From Albidovulum sp. (lineage in GTDB: Bacteria > Pseudomonadota > Alphaproteobacteria > Rhodobacterales > Rhodobacteraceae), in assembly GCA_020637635.1 (NCBI GenBank), contig JACKKB010000002.1, positions 186,001-250,000 on the forward strand: 64,000 bases of DNA, given 5' to 3'. Under the pieces are notes generated by a model, which was not told the DNA's origin, made no database searches, and worked only from the letters and a program-made list of their open reading frames with translations. Below, one piece after another: positions 30,460 through 38,058 of this stretch (its first letter is position 1; each line of letters begins with the position of its first letter). Position numbers and translations under genes: made by a program.

Positions 30460-31605
30460 ATGCGCAGAACCTGGATCCTTGGCGCGGTTGCGCTGGTTGG
30501 GCTGGCAGCGGCGGGTTGGTTTCTGACCGAACGGCCGCTGACTGTGACGGTTGTCGCGTCTGAAACCGGAGTGCCCTTGCGCCTTTATGGCCTGGGTTCT
30601 GTCGAGGCCCGGATCCTGTCGCGCGTCGGTTTCGAAGTTGGCGCGGCATTGGTGTCGGTGTCGGCAGATGCTGGGGATGCGGTAAAGGCCGGACAGGAAC
30701 TGGCCGCCCTGCACCCGGCCGAGCAGGAAGCCCGCGTTGCGCGGGCGCAGGCGGCTATTGCGGCCAATGCCGCCGGTCAGTCCAAGGCTGATGCCGCAGT
30801 GGCGCGGGCGCAGGCAGTTCTGGCGCAGCGCATCGCAGCAAATGATCGGCAAAAGGAACTGGCGCGGCAGGATGTCACCTCGGTTCAGCGGGCCGAGGAA
30901 GCGCTGCGCGATGAAGATGTGGCGCGGGCAGAACTGGCATTGGCCGAGGCCGATCTTGCCGTGATCCGCGCGCAAGGCGCGGATGTGGCGGCAGCCCTGC
31001 AACTGGAAGAAACCTTGCTCTCCCATCACCGGCTGGTCGCCCCCTATGATGCGGTTGTCCTGGCCCGCCATGTCGAGCCGGGCACGGTGGTCAAGGCCGG
31101 TGATCCGATCTTTACCCTGATTGATCCGGCAACGATCTGGGTTCAGGCCTTCATCGACGAAGAACGCGCCGGCCAACTGGCGCTTGGCCAAGAGGGCGTC
31201 ATCCGCCTGCGGTCACAGCCTGCGGCCGAGTTTCACGGCACCGTCGCCCGGATCGGGCTGGAAAGCGACCGCGTGAACGAAGAGCGCCGCGTCTGGCTGA
31301 CCTGTTCCGACTGCCCCGAAGCGATGTTCCTTGGCGAACAGGCCGAAGCACGCATCCTGACCGGCATACGCGACAACGCGCTGATGGTGCCCGAGGTGGC
31401 GATCACCGGCTTTGACGGCTTTCGCGGCACGGTCTGGCTGGTGCAGGAGGGCCGGTTGCACCGCGCCGAGTTGACCTTTGGCGCACGCGACGACCGGGGC
31501 CGGGTCGAGGTGACAGGTGGCCTGCCCGACGGCGCCGACATCGTCGCCATGCCGCCGAAAGGCGCCGACGAAGGCAGACTTGCCCGGATCGGGGACGCGC
31601 CATGA
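30460..31605 (+). CDS. HlyD/MFP-type periplasmic adaptor subunit
   Basis: This is a 381-residue protein with an N-terminal membrane anchor (about 5-22), a biotinyl-lipoyl-like domain split around an alpha-helical coiled coil (about 75-190, with many AQA repeats) and a beta-barrel region. It is of the DevB-like group that pairs with MacB/DevC-type ABC permeases. It is followed with a 4-bp overlap by the permease. Confidence 0.88.
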   Translation: MRRTWILGAVALVGLAAAGWFLTERPLTVTVVASETGVPLRLYGLGSVEARILSRVGFEVGAALVSVSADAGDAVKAGQELAALHPAEQEARVARAQAAIAANAAGQSKADAAVARAQAVLAQRIAANDRQKELARQDVTSVQRAEEALRDEDVARAELALAEADLAVIRAQGADVAAALQLEETLLSHHRLVAPYDAVVLARHVEPGTVVKAGDPIFTLIDPATIWVQAFIDEERAGQLALGQEGVIRLRSQPAAEFHGTVARIGLESDRVNEERRVWLTCSDCPEAMFLGEQAEARILTGIRDNALMVPEVAITGFDGFRGTVWLVQEGRLHRAELTFGARDDRGRVEVTGGLPDGADIVAMPPKGADEGRLARIGDAP

Positions 31606-32735
31606 ATCTGGCGCTGAAAGACATCCGGCATGGGCTGTTCCGCTTTGTGCTGACCTGTTTCGGGTTGGGCCTGCTGATGACGGTCGTTCTGGCGATGATC
31701 GGCATCTACAACGGGCTTGTGGCCGATGCTTTGGCGGTGGTCAAAGCGCCCGCGGCAGAGGTCTGGGTGGTTGAGGCCGGCACAAAAGGGCCCTTTGCCG
31801 AAGCCTCCTCGATCCCTGCCGACAGCCGCGACACTGTGGCCCGCATGCCCGGCGTGGCCGAAGCAGGGGCCATCAACTATCAGACCGTTGAAGCCCCGTT
31901 CCTTGACCGGGCCTTGCGGCTATATGTCATCGGCTATGAAACCGGGCGTCCGGGTGGCCCGCAGATCATTGCCGAAGGGCGCGGCATCGGCACCAGCCAT
32001 TTCGAACTGGTGGCCGACCGCAAGACCGGCCTTGTGCTGGGCGACACCATCCGCCTTGGCCGCAACCGGTTCAGCGTGGTCGGGCTGGTCGAAGGGGCGA
32101 TGAACTCGGGCGGCGACCCGGCGGTTTACATGACGCTTGCCGATGCGATGGCGCTGCAAACGGAACTCGCCCCGGCAGATCAACGGGTGCAGGCCGCGCG
32201 CGGGGCGGGGGCGGTCAAATCGGCCTCGGTCGCCGCCGTGATCGTGCGCGTGACGCCCGGCGCGGATGTCGATCTGCTGACCGCAACCTTGCGGCAATGG
32301 AAGCATCTGGCGGCCCTAAGCCAGACCGAACAGGAGAATATCCTGCTGGCCTCGGTCGTGGACAAGGCGCGGCGGCAGATCGGACTGTTCCTGGGCATTC
32401 TGCTGGCGGTGTCCGCCGTGGTGATCGCGCTGATCATCTACACCATGACCATGGAAAAGCTGAAACAGATCGCCACGCTGAAGCTGATCGGCGCACCGGA
32501 CCGCACCATCATCGGGCTGATCGTGCAGCAATCGCTGATCCTTGGAACCGCAGGTTGGGGCATCGGTCTGGTTCTGATCCTGCTGGTCAAGGATGTCTTT
32601 CCGCGCCGCGTCGTGCTGGAGCCGTTCAACGTGGCCGTTCTGGCCGGGATCATCGTCGTGGTCTGTCTGGCCGCCAGTGGCCTTGGCGTGCGCGCCGCCC
32701 TGAAGGTGGACCCTGCCACCGCGCTGGGGGGCTGA
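31602..32735 (+). CDS. FtsX/DevC-like ABC transporter permease
   Basis: This is a 377-residue protein with one N-terminal helix (about 15-38), a large periplasmic domain and three C-terminal helices (about 260-285, 305-330, 345-370). This is the FtsX/MacB layout. The segment KLIGAPDRTIIGLIVQQSLILG is typical for the coupling helix region. It forms an exporter with the flanking adaptor and ATPase; the substrate is unknown. Confidence 0.88.
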   Translation: MNLALKDIRHGLFRFVLTCFGLGLLMTVVLAMIGIYNGLVADALAVVKAPAAEVWVVEAGTKGPFAEASSIPADSRDTVARMPGVAEAGAINYQTVEAPFLDRALRLYVIGYETGRPGGPQIIAEGRGIGTSHFELVADRKTGLVLGDTIRLGRNRFSVVGLVEGAMNSGGDPAVYMTLADAMALQTELAPADQRVQAARGAGAVKSASVAAVIVRVTPGADVDLLTATLRQWKHLAALSQTEQENILLASVVDKARRQIGLFLGILLAVSAVVIALIIYTMTMEKLKQIATLKLIGAPDRTIIGLIVQQSLILGTAGWGIGLVLILLVKDVFPRRVVLEPFNVAVLAGIIVVVCLAASGLGVRAALKVDPATALGG

Positions 32736-32738
32736 GCC

Positions 32739-33431
32739 ATGGCTATCGGTGATATTCTGGTCGATGTGCAGGCCGTGGCCAAGCACTATGGCGACGGCGA
32801 AACCCGCGTCGATGCCCTGCGTCAGGTTGACCTGCAGGTGCGTGCAGGCGAGGTGATCGCGCTTTTGGGGCCCTCGGGGTCTGGCAAGACGACGCTTTTG
32901 AACATCATCGGCTGCATCCTTGACCCGTCCTCGGGCCGGGTGGTACTGGACGGTGATCCGGTCTTTGACGGCAAATGGCTGCGCAGTGATTTGCGCCGCC
33001 TGCGGCTGGACAAGATCGGCTTCATCTTTCAGGCGCACAACCTGCTCCCGTTCCTGACGGCAGCAGAAAACGTCTCGCTGGTACTCGACCTTGCCGGTTG
33101 GGCCCCCGAAAAGGGCCGGGAACGCGCAGTGGAACTGCTGGATTATCTCGAGGTCAGCCACCGCGCCCCGGTCAAGCCCGCGCTGCTGTCGGGGGGCGAG
33201 GCGCAGCGGGTTGCCATCGCTCGCGCGCTGGCCAACCGCCCGCGGATCATCCTTGCGGACGAGCCGACCGCAGCATTGGACAGCAAACGCGCACAACTCG
33301 TCATGGACCTGCTGCGAAAGCTTGCCGCCGAGCAGGAAGCCTGCATCCTGACAGTGACCCATGACGAGAAAATCTTCGACCGCTTCGACCGGCTGATCCA
33401 CCTTCGCGACGGGCGGCTGACCGATGACTAG
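32739..33431 (+). CDS. ABC transporter ATP-binding protein (LolD/MacB/DevA-like)
   Basis: This is a 230-residue ATPase with Walker A GPSGSGKTTLLN, Q-loop FIFQAHNLLPF, signature LLSGGEAQRVAIARAL, Walker B IILADEPTAALD and H-loop LTVTHDE. It is the last gene of the TetR-controlled operon and has no close downstream partner. Confidence 0.93.
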   Translation: MAIGDILVDVQAVAKHYGDGETRVDALRQVDLQVRAGEVIALLGPSGSGKTTLLNIIGCILDPSSGRVVLDGDPVFDGKWLRSDLRRLRLDKIGFIFQAHNLLPFLTAAENVSLVLDLAGWAPEKGRERAVELLDYLEVSHRAPVKPALLSGGEAQRVAIARALANRPRIILADEPTAALDSKRAQLVMDLLRKLAAEQEACILTVTHDEKIFDRFDRLIHLRDGRLTDD

Positions 33432-33686
33432 ACCCGCCAAGCCCGCAACCTCGCCTGCATCGCGCGAAGCCGTCGCGTGACCTCTCGTCCAGCGCCTGGC
33501 TTGGGACCATCAACTCTGCGGTTTCGTCCTACGGCCAATCAGCATGCGAAGTGCCGATCAGTCGAGCGTCCCTTGGCAATCGTCATACGCCAGAGCTAGA
33601 ATTGACCATAGCGTGGCGCAGTCACAGCTTTACTCCGCCGCCACACAACGCAAGAAGCCCCCGCTTTTCAGGGGGACTCGTCAAAC

Positions 33687-33706
33687 GTTGAGGTGGCGTT
33701 GAGGTA
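33687..33706. repeat. Paired direct repeat left of the tRNA fragment (possible integrase arm site)
   Basis: GTTGAGGTGGCGTTGAGGTA consists of two GTTGAGGT units 11 bp apart. 17 of 20 bases match the element at 33959-33978. The two lie on either side of the attachment-site scar. The rest of 33432-33744 shows no gene. Confidence 0.45.
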
Positions 33707-33744
33707 AAACTGCGCTTGCTATACACAAGTGATTTTGTCGGATT

Positions 33745-33772
33745 CTAACCATTTGGAAAGGTTAGATTTTTT
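33745..33772 (+). terminator. Rho-independent terminator-like hairpin next to the tRNA fragment
   Basis: The stem CTAACC/GGTTAG with a 9-base loop is followed by ATTTTTT on the + strand. It abuts the CCA end of the tRNA fragment. Confidence 0.5.
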
Positions 33773-33818
33773 GGTTGCGGGGGCAGGATTTGAACCTGCG
33801 GCCTTCAGGTTATGAGCC
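33772..33818 (-). repeat. 3' fragment of a tRNA-Met(CAT) gene, attachment-site scar
   Basis: On the minus strand the 47 bp read from the anticodon loop (GGCTCATAACCTGAAGG) through the T arm (GGTTCAAATCC) to CCA. The 5' half is absent: upstream sequence does not form a D arm or acceptor. This is what remains when an integrative element inserts in a tRNA 3' end. Since the native 3' flank is on the low-coordinate side, the element should lie to the right. Any protein-like reading of this stretch (RGQDLNLRPSGYEP) is a tRNA artefact. Confidence 0.8.
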
Positions 33819-33958
33819 CATGGAAGGGCAAAACCGAATAATCATCGAAATCAGCGTCTTACGGGGTAAGCCTCTGTTCAGGCGTGATTTTCGCCCTCGC
33901 AAACATCAGCGTTCGCACGGATTCACACGCAAGACCGGCACGAAGGCCGCAGTCGCAG

Positions 33959-33978
33959 GTTGATGTGGTGTTGATGTA
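33959..33978. repeat. Paired direct repeat right of the tRNA fragment (possible integrase arm site)
   Basis: GTTGATGTGGTGTTGATGTA has the same two-unit layout as 33687-33706. Nothing else recognisable occurs between 33819 and 34029. Confidence 0.45.
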
Positions 33979-34029
33979 GCCCACGCGCCCTCCCCTGCAG
34001 ATCATCATCGCAGACCGTCTTGTCAGCCT

Positions 34030-35370
34030 TCATTTCCGATGTTCCTGAAGCCCTAGCTCGCCCCACATCCAGGCGAAATCGTACTCGGCGATGGGGCCCT
34101 CTACATGCCCGGCGCTGCGGTTTTCCAGCATCTTTAGCCAGTCGATCACCTTCTCGCGCCCCGCAGCCGTCCGGACAGCCTGACGTGGTGACTTGCCGCC
34201 CAGCGCCGGGATCGGCGCGTCCAGCGTTTCGCGGTAGTGCTTGTCGAGGTGATCCCGCATCAGCTGGCGCGCGATCTCTGGCGGGATTTCGTCGGCTTCT
34301 TCGCGCGACCCTTCACGCCGTTGGTCTGCCCGCATCTGATCGACTGTCCGGATCGTGTTCAAAGGCGATTTCAACAGATCCCCGGCGGCCGCACCGATCA
34401 ACGTCTGGACCTTGGCCGTGCGCTCGGCCGAGTTGACGGTCACGAGCAGCGTCTTGCCCTTCAATTCCAGCGAACCCAGAACGGTGGCGCCCTCCATCTG
34501 CGTGTCGAGCATGATGCCGCCGCCCGCCTTGCCACCGCGCCCCTTCCGCGTGGCCAGCCAGTTCCAGAACTTCGGTCCTTCCGGCAGGAAGCCCTTCACC
34601 CGGTCGAGCCGCTCCGCCACTGCTTTCTGCGTTACGCCGCTGGCAAGCGGGTACCGCAAATCGTGGAACAACACATCGTCGCCGTCCGAATTGGTGAACT
34701 GCGGCTGCGCTGGGGTGAGGGCACGGTCGATCTCGATGAACAGCCAAGCGGAAGTGAAGATGGGTGCGCAACCCAGAAGCTGCTCGCGGGTGAGCCGCAG
34801 CGCGTCTCGCTTCTTCAGCTTCAGGGCGTCGCGCAGCCCGGCGAACAGGAAATCCACCGCTTCGGAGCGGAAGGGTAACAGCGCGCCGGAGATGACATGG
34901 TGATCGCGTTCGGGCACCACCCTCACGGCGATCCGGTCCCATTGCTTCAGAGTGCGCGTGGCGGATTTCTCGCGCACTGTGACGGATGCGGCATCCGACA
35001 GCAGGTCGCGCAGCACCATCGATGTGCCAGGCTGGACATCGCTGACTTCGTACAGACTGACTGGCGCATCCCGCAGCGCGGTGAAATAGGCCCGGTTCAA
35101 GGCCGTTTCCTTCCAGCCGCGCCGCTTCAGATAGAGATCGACGATGTTGCCGTCCTCATAGTGCTGGCCAAGGAAATCCTCGAACCCGCAGCCCCAGAGG
35201 ACGCCTGACCACTGCTCGCCTAGCAGGTCGGCCAAGCCGTCCTGATCGATCTCGAATTCCTCCAGCGCGGGCATCAGGTGTTCGGCGACAACATCCTGCA
35301 GCCGCTCGCGCCAGTCACCTTCTCGGCCGATGAAGGCCAAAAGGCCGGAAATATCGTTGCGTTCAGCCAT
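34030..35370 (-). CDS. Conserved protein resembling SEC-C-associated proteins, downstream of the retron RT
   Basis: This is a 446-residue protein. Three blocks recall proteins usually annotated as SEC-C motif or related. They are QPGTSMVLRDLLSDAA-(V)-TVREKSATRTL near residues 117-145, VLGSLELKGKTLLVTVNSAE in the second half, and HYRETLDAPIPALGGKSPRQ with a following GREKVIDWLKMLE near the C-terminus. The zinc-binding SEC-C cysteines are absent, so metal binding is unlikely. It starts 22 bp after the reverse transcriptase stop on the same strand and may be a member of the retron operon. The function is not known. Confidence 0.6.
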   Translation of the reverse strand: MAERNDISGLLAFIGREGDWRERLQDVVAEHLMPALEEFEIDQDGLADLLGEQWSGVLWGCGFEDFLGQHYEDGNIVDLYLKRRGWKETALNRAYFTALRDAPVSLYEVSDVQPGTSMVLRDLLSDAASVTVREKSATRTLKQWDRIAVRVVPERDHHVISGALLPFRSEAVDFLFAGLRDALKLKKRDALRLTREQLLGCAPIFTSAWLFIEIDRALTPAQPQFTNSDGDDVLFHDLRYPLASGVTQKAVAERLDRVKGFLPEGPKFWNWLATRKGRGGKAGGGIMLDTQMEGATVLGSLELKGKTLLVTVNSAERTAKVQTLIGAAAGDLLKSPLNTIRTVDQMRADQRREGSREEADEIPPEIARQLMRDHLDKHYRETLDAPIPALGGKSPRQAVRTAAGREKVIDWLKMLENRSAGHVEGPIAEYDFAWMWGELGLQEHRK

Positions 35371-35392
35371 AACCAGCCCTGTCTATGCCGGT

Positions 35393-36304
35393 CTAGCGAC
35401 CGATCTTTCTTTGAATATCATCGCGCAGGGCAGCCATGGCCTCAGCGCGCACTCGCCACCCTGCATCGATTTGGCTGGCTTCAAATAGGCGTCCAGTGAG
35501 CCGCCGTGCGACGATGAGCTTCTCGCGGCCAAGTGGCAGGTCATCGAACAGCTTCTGGTCCTCGGCAATGCGGACTTGGCGCCGGTTCGGCAACCGAAGG
35601 CCGTTGTTGGTGACAGCAACTCCGGTGACGATCCGCGGCTGACCGGGCCGAAAGAGCTTGGTCTTGTGCCCATGAAGGTGCCGTTTGCCGATGGCCTTCC
35701 GAGCTTCAAACAGGAGGCGCCGCGTAGCCCCTGCCCCCGTGAATACAATGTCATCGACGTAGACGGTCATCTTGCAGCCGCATGCCTCAGCCAAGACCGA
35801 AAGTTCATGAAACAGGTCCTCGTAGGCGAAGTACGAGACAATTGGGCTGGCGCTGCTTCCTGTCGGCAGATGCCCGTCCACCGTCAGCAGTTTTGCAAGC
35901 ATTCCGGCAACATCACCCTCACAAGCCATCCTGTCGCGGAAGAAGTGATAGACAGCCTGAGCCCGCGCTGACGGATAGAACCTTCGGACATCGATCTTGA
36001 CGCACCCGTCCTCGACCGAGTGTGCAGCAGCATTGGAGATGTACGACCGCCCCTTCTTTGCCGAGTGCAGGTAGGGCGGCGTGTCGATCCTCGCCAAGAG
36101 CATTGCGATCCTGCGATGCACCTTCGCGAGTCTTGGCCGCGGCTCCTGAATTGCGCGGCCGGACTTCTTGTCGATCCACCGCTTGTAGGGATCGGCATCG
36201 GCGAGAAGCGCATCCAGTTCTTCACGGGAAATCAGCAGACGATCGGCCAGCATCTGCGGGCTTGTCACCTTGTACAGGATTGACTGGTTGCGGTCGTGGC
36301 TCAC
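35393..36304 (-). CDS. Retron-type reverse transcriptase
   Basis: This is a 303-residue RT. Retron hallmarks are all visible: N-A-A-A-H at 91-95 (the NAxxH motif), D105 in KIDVRRFYPS, LPTGSSASP at 146-154, the catalytic YVDD at 182-185, HKTKL at 213-217 and the VTG triplet at 226-228. It copies part of its partner RNA into msDNA. The start is the GTG at 36304 overlapping the HTH stop (GTGA); the ATG at 36343 lies further inside the HTH gene. The length is normal for a retron RT without fused domains. Confidence 0.88.
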   Translation of the reverse strand: MSHDRNQSILYKVTSPQMLADRLLISREELDALLADADPYKRWIDKKSGRAIQEPRPRLAKVHRRIAMLLARIDTPPYLHSAKKGRSYISNAAAHSVEDGCVKIDVRRFYPSARAQAVYHFFRDRMACEGDVAGMLAKLLTVDGHLPTGSSASPIVSYFAYEDLFHELSVLAEACGCKMTVYVDDIVFTGAGATRRLLFEARKAIGKRHLHGHKTKLFRPGQPRIVTGVAVTNNGLRLPNRRQVRIAEDQKLFDDLPLGREKLIVARRLTGRLFEASQIDAGWRVRAEAMAALRDDIQRKIGR

Positions 36305-36609
36305 CTGCCCGCCCCTCGATACTCGGAAATTGTCGCCGCCCAATCCAGCATCTTCAGCGCCTTGTCAGCGACATACGCCCGAATGGCATCGGCCTTTCCA
36401 GCACCCTCCACGCGCTCGGCAAACAGCATGAGCGAGGACATCGGAATATCGAAGGCCGTCGAATACTTCTCCAGAACGGCAATGGAGACGTTCTTTTCGC
36501 CGCTCTCGATCTCCGAAACATAGGATTTTGAAAGCCCGACGCGTTCGGCCACGTCAGCCTGCGACAGGTCGTGGTAGACCCGAACCAGGCGAAGAGCTTC
36601 ATTCAGCAT
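36301..36609 (-). CDS. XRE-family HTH protein, part of the retron operon
   Basis: This is a 102-residue protein. Residues 8-62 form a Cro/C1-type HTH (LSQADVAERVGLSKSYVSEI), followed by a 40-residue helical tail (ADAIRAYVADKALKMLDWAA). Translation is coupled to the RT by a GTGA overlap. Retrons with an XRE-type partner are known (type VI-like in published groupings, by memory). Whether it acts as a regulator, antitoxin or effector cannot be told. Confidence 0.8.
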   Translation of the reverse strand: MLNEALRLVRVYHDLSQADVAERVGLSKSYVSEIESGEKNVSIAVLEKYSTAFDIPMSSLMLFAERVEGAGKADAIRAYVADKALKMLDWAATISEYRGAGR

Positions 36610-36649
36610 TTTTCTCCCATCCTCAGCAGTTGAACACCTAGGAGCCGTC

Positions 36650-36793
36650 TCAGAAGAAGAGTCGCGCCAGATACACGATGGCTTTCACCATCCAGAACGC
36701 GACCATCAGGGTCCGACGTTTCCGAAGAACACGCCGAATCCAGCGACGGATCCACTGCCCGGTGCTCAGGGGCTTCACAGGTTCAGTACCCAT
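36650..36793 (-). CDS. 47-residue cationic membrane peptide, candidate retron effector
   Basis: A short frame starts at ATG 36793, 7 bp after a perfect AGGAGG (36801-36806), the strongest ribosome site in this region. The peptide has a very basic stretch (WIRRWIRRVLRKRR, residues 14-27) and then about 20 hydrophobic residues to its end (LMVAFWMVKAIVYLARLFF). This is the layout of small membrane-acting toxins. It lies 40 bp upstream of the XRE gene on the same strand. No homologue is named; the toxin role is an inference. Confidence 0.6.
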   Translation of the reverse strand: MGTEPVKPLSTGQWIRRWIRRVLRKRRTLMVAFWMVKAIVYLARLFF

Positions 36794-36813
36794 GTCGCAA
36801 CCTCCTGGGCTTC

Positions 36814-37105
36814 CTCGCCGGGACCATCCCGACGAGTGTGCCGCCTTCCCAAGAGGCAATCAGGGCAGAGGCTATCTCCTAGGTATCCCCGTGCCGCAAC
36901 GCGAGCTGCGGACTTAAGTCGTCGGGTCGTCGTCGCGGATCGCATCGCGCGGATGCGGTCGCCACGCCCCGAAGTGGGTAGAGGCCGGAGCCTCCTCGAT
37001 CGGCGAACCGATCAGCCTATGGCAGATATCTCTCACCTGAGCATTGATCGCTAGATAGAGCACGTTGTTCGCCATTTCAAGACCCGAGTTCGCCACCAGC
37101 GAACT
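36814..37105 (-). ncRNA. Candidate retron msr-msd region (structured, boundaries uncertain)
   Basis: Five perfect or near-perfect hairpins fall in 290 bp upstream of the peptide gene. They are 37087-37105 (7-bp stem AGTTCGC), 36998-37013 (GATCGG-TTCG-CCGATC), 36981-36994 (GAGGC-TCCG-GCCTC), 36941-36957 (CGCATC-GCGCG-GATGCG) and 36814-36836 (CTCGtCGGGA-TGG-TCCCGgCGAG). Two have UNCG-type loops. Retron RNAs lie upstream of their protein genes and have this kind of architecture. I could not find the a1/a2 end pairing or the branching guanosine, so the exact RNA is not defined. An 81-codon frame across it (36914-37159) is less convincing. Confidence 0.4.
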
Positions 37106-37358
37106 GACTATGTCACAGGTCCAACTACGCACTATATGTAGTGTTCGCAGGGCGCCCAAAGCGGATGACCGCCGAGGCCTTAAATGGTATCCACAGCATC
37201 GTGCTGGCCACCCCCTTGCTCCGAATCGAAGCCCGCGTCAGGGTGCATCCTTGAGGAGAGCAGCCCTCAACCAAAAGCATAACAGGTCTATCGGAACACC
37301 CGTCGCTCTGACCGAAGGCGCCCCGGCGCCTCTCGTGTCGTTGCGCCCGATCACTTAA

Positions 37359-37380
37359 CCCGTGCCGCCCCCGGCACGGG
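37359..37380. terminator. Strong GC hairpin upstream of the small + strand gene
   Basis: A perfect 9-bp stem CCCGTGCCG/CGGCACGGG with a CCCC loop. There is no T-run on either side. The surrounding 37106-37433 has no convincing gene. Confidence 0.4.
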
Positions 37381-37433
37381 CTGCAGGCGGTATGAGTTCG
37401 GCCCGTCCTCGGTTCATGTGAGGATGATCTGTC

Positions 37434-38033
37434 ATGGCTTTGCCGCCCCGCGTTTACTACACCCTTCAGGAAGTCACGGCCCGCTGGGGCTGCAACATCG
37501 CCGACGTCGCAGGCTGGGCCGCGGCGGGCAAGTTCCACATCATGACCGGCATCGGCCTGGTCCGCTGTGGCGAAGAAATTGTCGCCGGTCGGGTCGCCAT
37601 CTCGCCGATGGACCTCATGCCGTTGTTCCGCCGCTGCGGGACGGGCCCGACCGAGGGCGTGGTGCGCCGGATCATGACGGGCGACAAAAGCCAATGGCAG
37701 ATCATCACCGATCCTGTCGGCGGGGTCATGGTGGCGGTCGCGGACATGATGATCATGGCCGATGAGGTGCATGCCTTCGAGGAAGAGAACGACATGGTGC
37801 GGCGGGTTGCGGCGGGGCCAGGTGCTGCCACACCCTATGACTGGGAGGGCATGAACATCGCCCTGATCGTGCGGATCCATGACCACGGTCTGCCAGCCAC
37901 CCAAGCCGAGCTGATTGCCGAGATGCAGGACTGGTTCGCGGATCGGTCAGACGGCAAGAAGATGCCAGACAGCCGTTCGATCCGGCGGCGGATCACGCCG
38001 ATATGGAGGGCGCTGCGACGGGAGGAAGCATGA
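37434..38033 (+). CDS. Hypothetical protein with N-terminal helix-turn-helix-like segment
   Basis: This is a 199-residue protein. Residues 8-35 (YYTLQEVTARWGCNIADVAGW) resemble the MerR/excisionase-like helix-turn-helix start in which a small DNA-binding unit recognises a single site. The C-terminal 50 residues (ATQAELIAEMQDWFADRSDG, SIRRRITPIW) look like a second HTH. It faces the integrase gene, with both 3' ends 25 bp apart. It could be an excision factor or element regulator; no family is assigned. Confidence 0.6.
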   Translation: MALPPRVYYTLQEVTARWGCNIADVAGWAAAGKFHIMTGIGLVRCGEEIVAGRVAISPMDLMPLFRRCGTGPTEGVVRRIMTGDKSQWQIITDPVGGVMVAVADMMIMADEVHAFEEENDMVRRVAAGPGAATPYDWEGMNIALIVRIHDHGLPATQAELIAEMQDWFADRSDGKKMPDSRSIRRRITPIWRALRREEA

Positions 38034-38058
38034 TGATGAGGGTCCGCGCTGGCCCGGG

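Noticed and set aside
33775..33963. 62-codon frame beginning RGQDLNLRPSGYEP
   Set aside because: Well-known spurious translation of a tRNA 3' end; the DNA is a tRNA-Met fragment.
36914..37159. 81-codon minus-strand frame upstream of the retron genes
   Set aside because: No ribosome site, no recognisable domain, and it spans the hairpin cluster; treated as part of the RNA region, although this is not certain.
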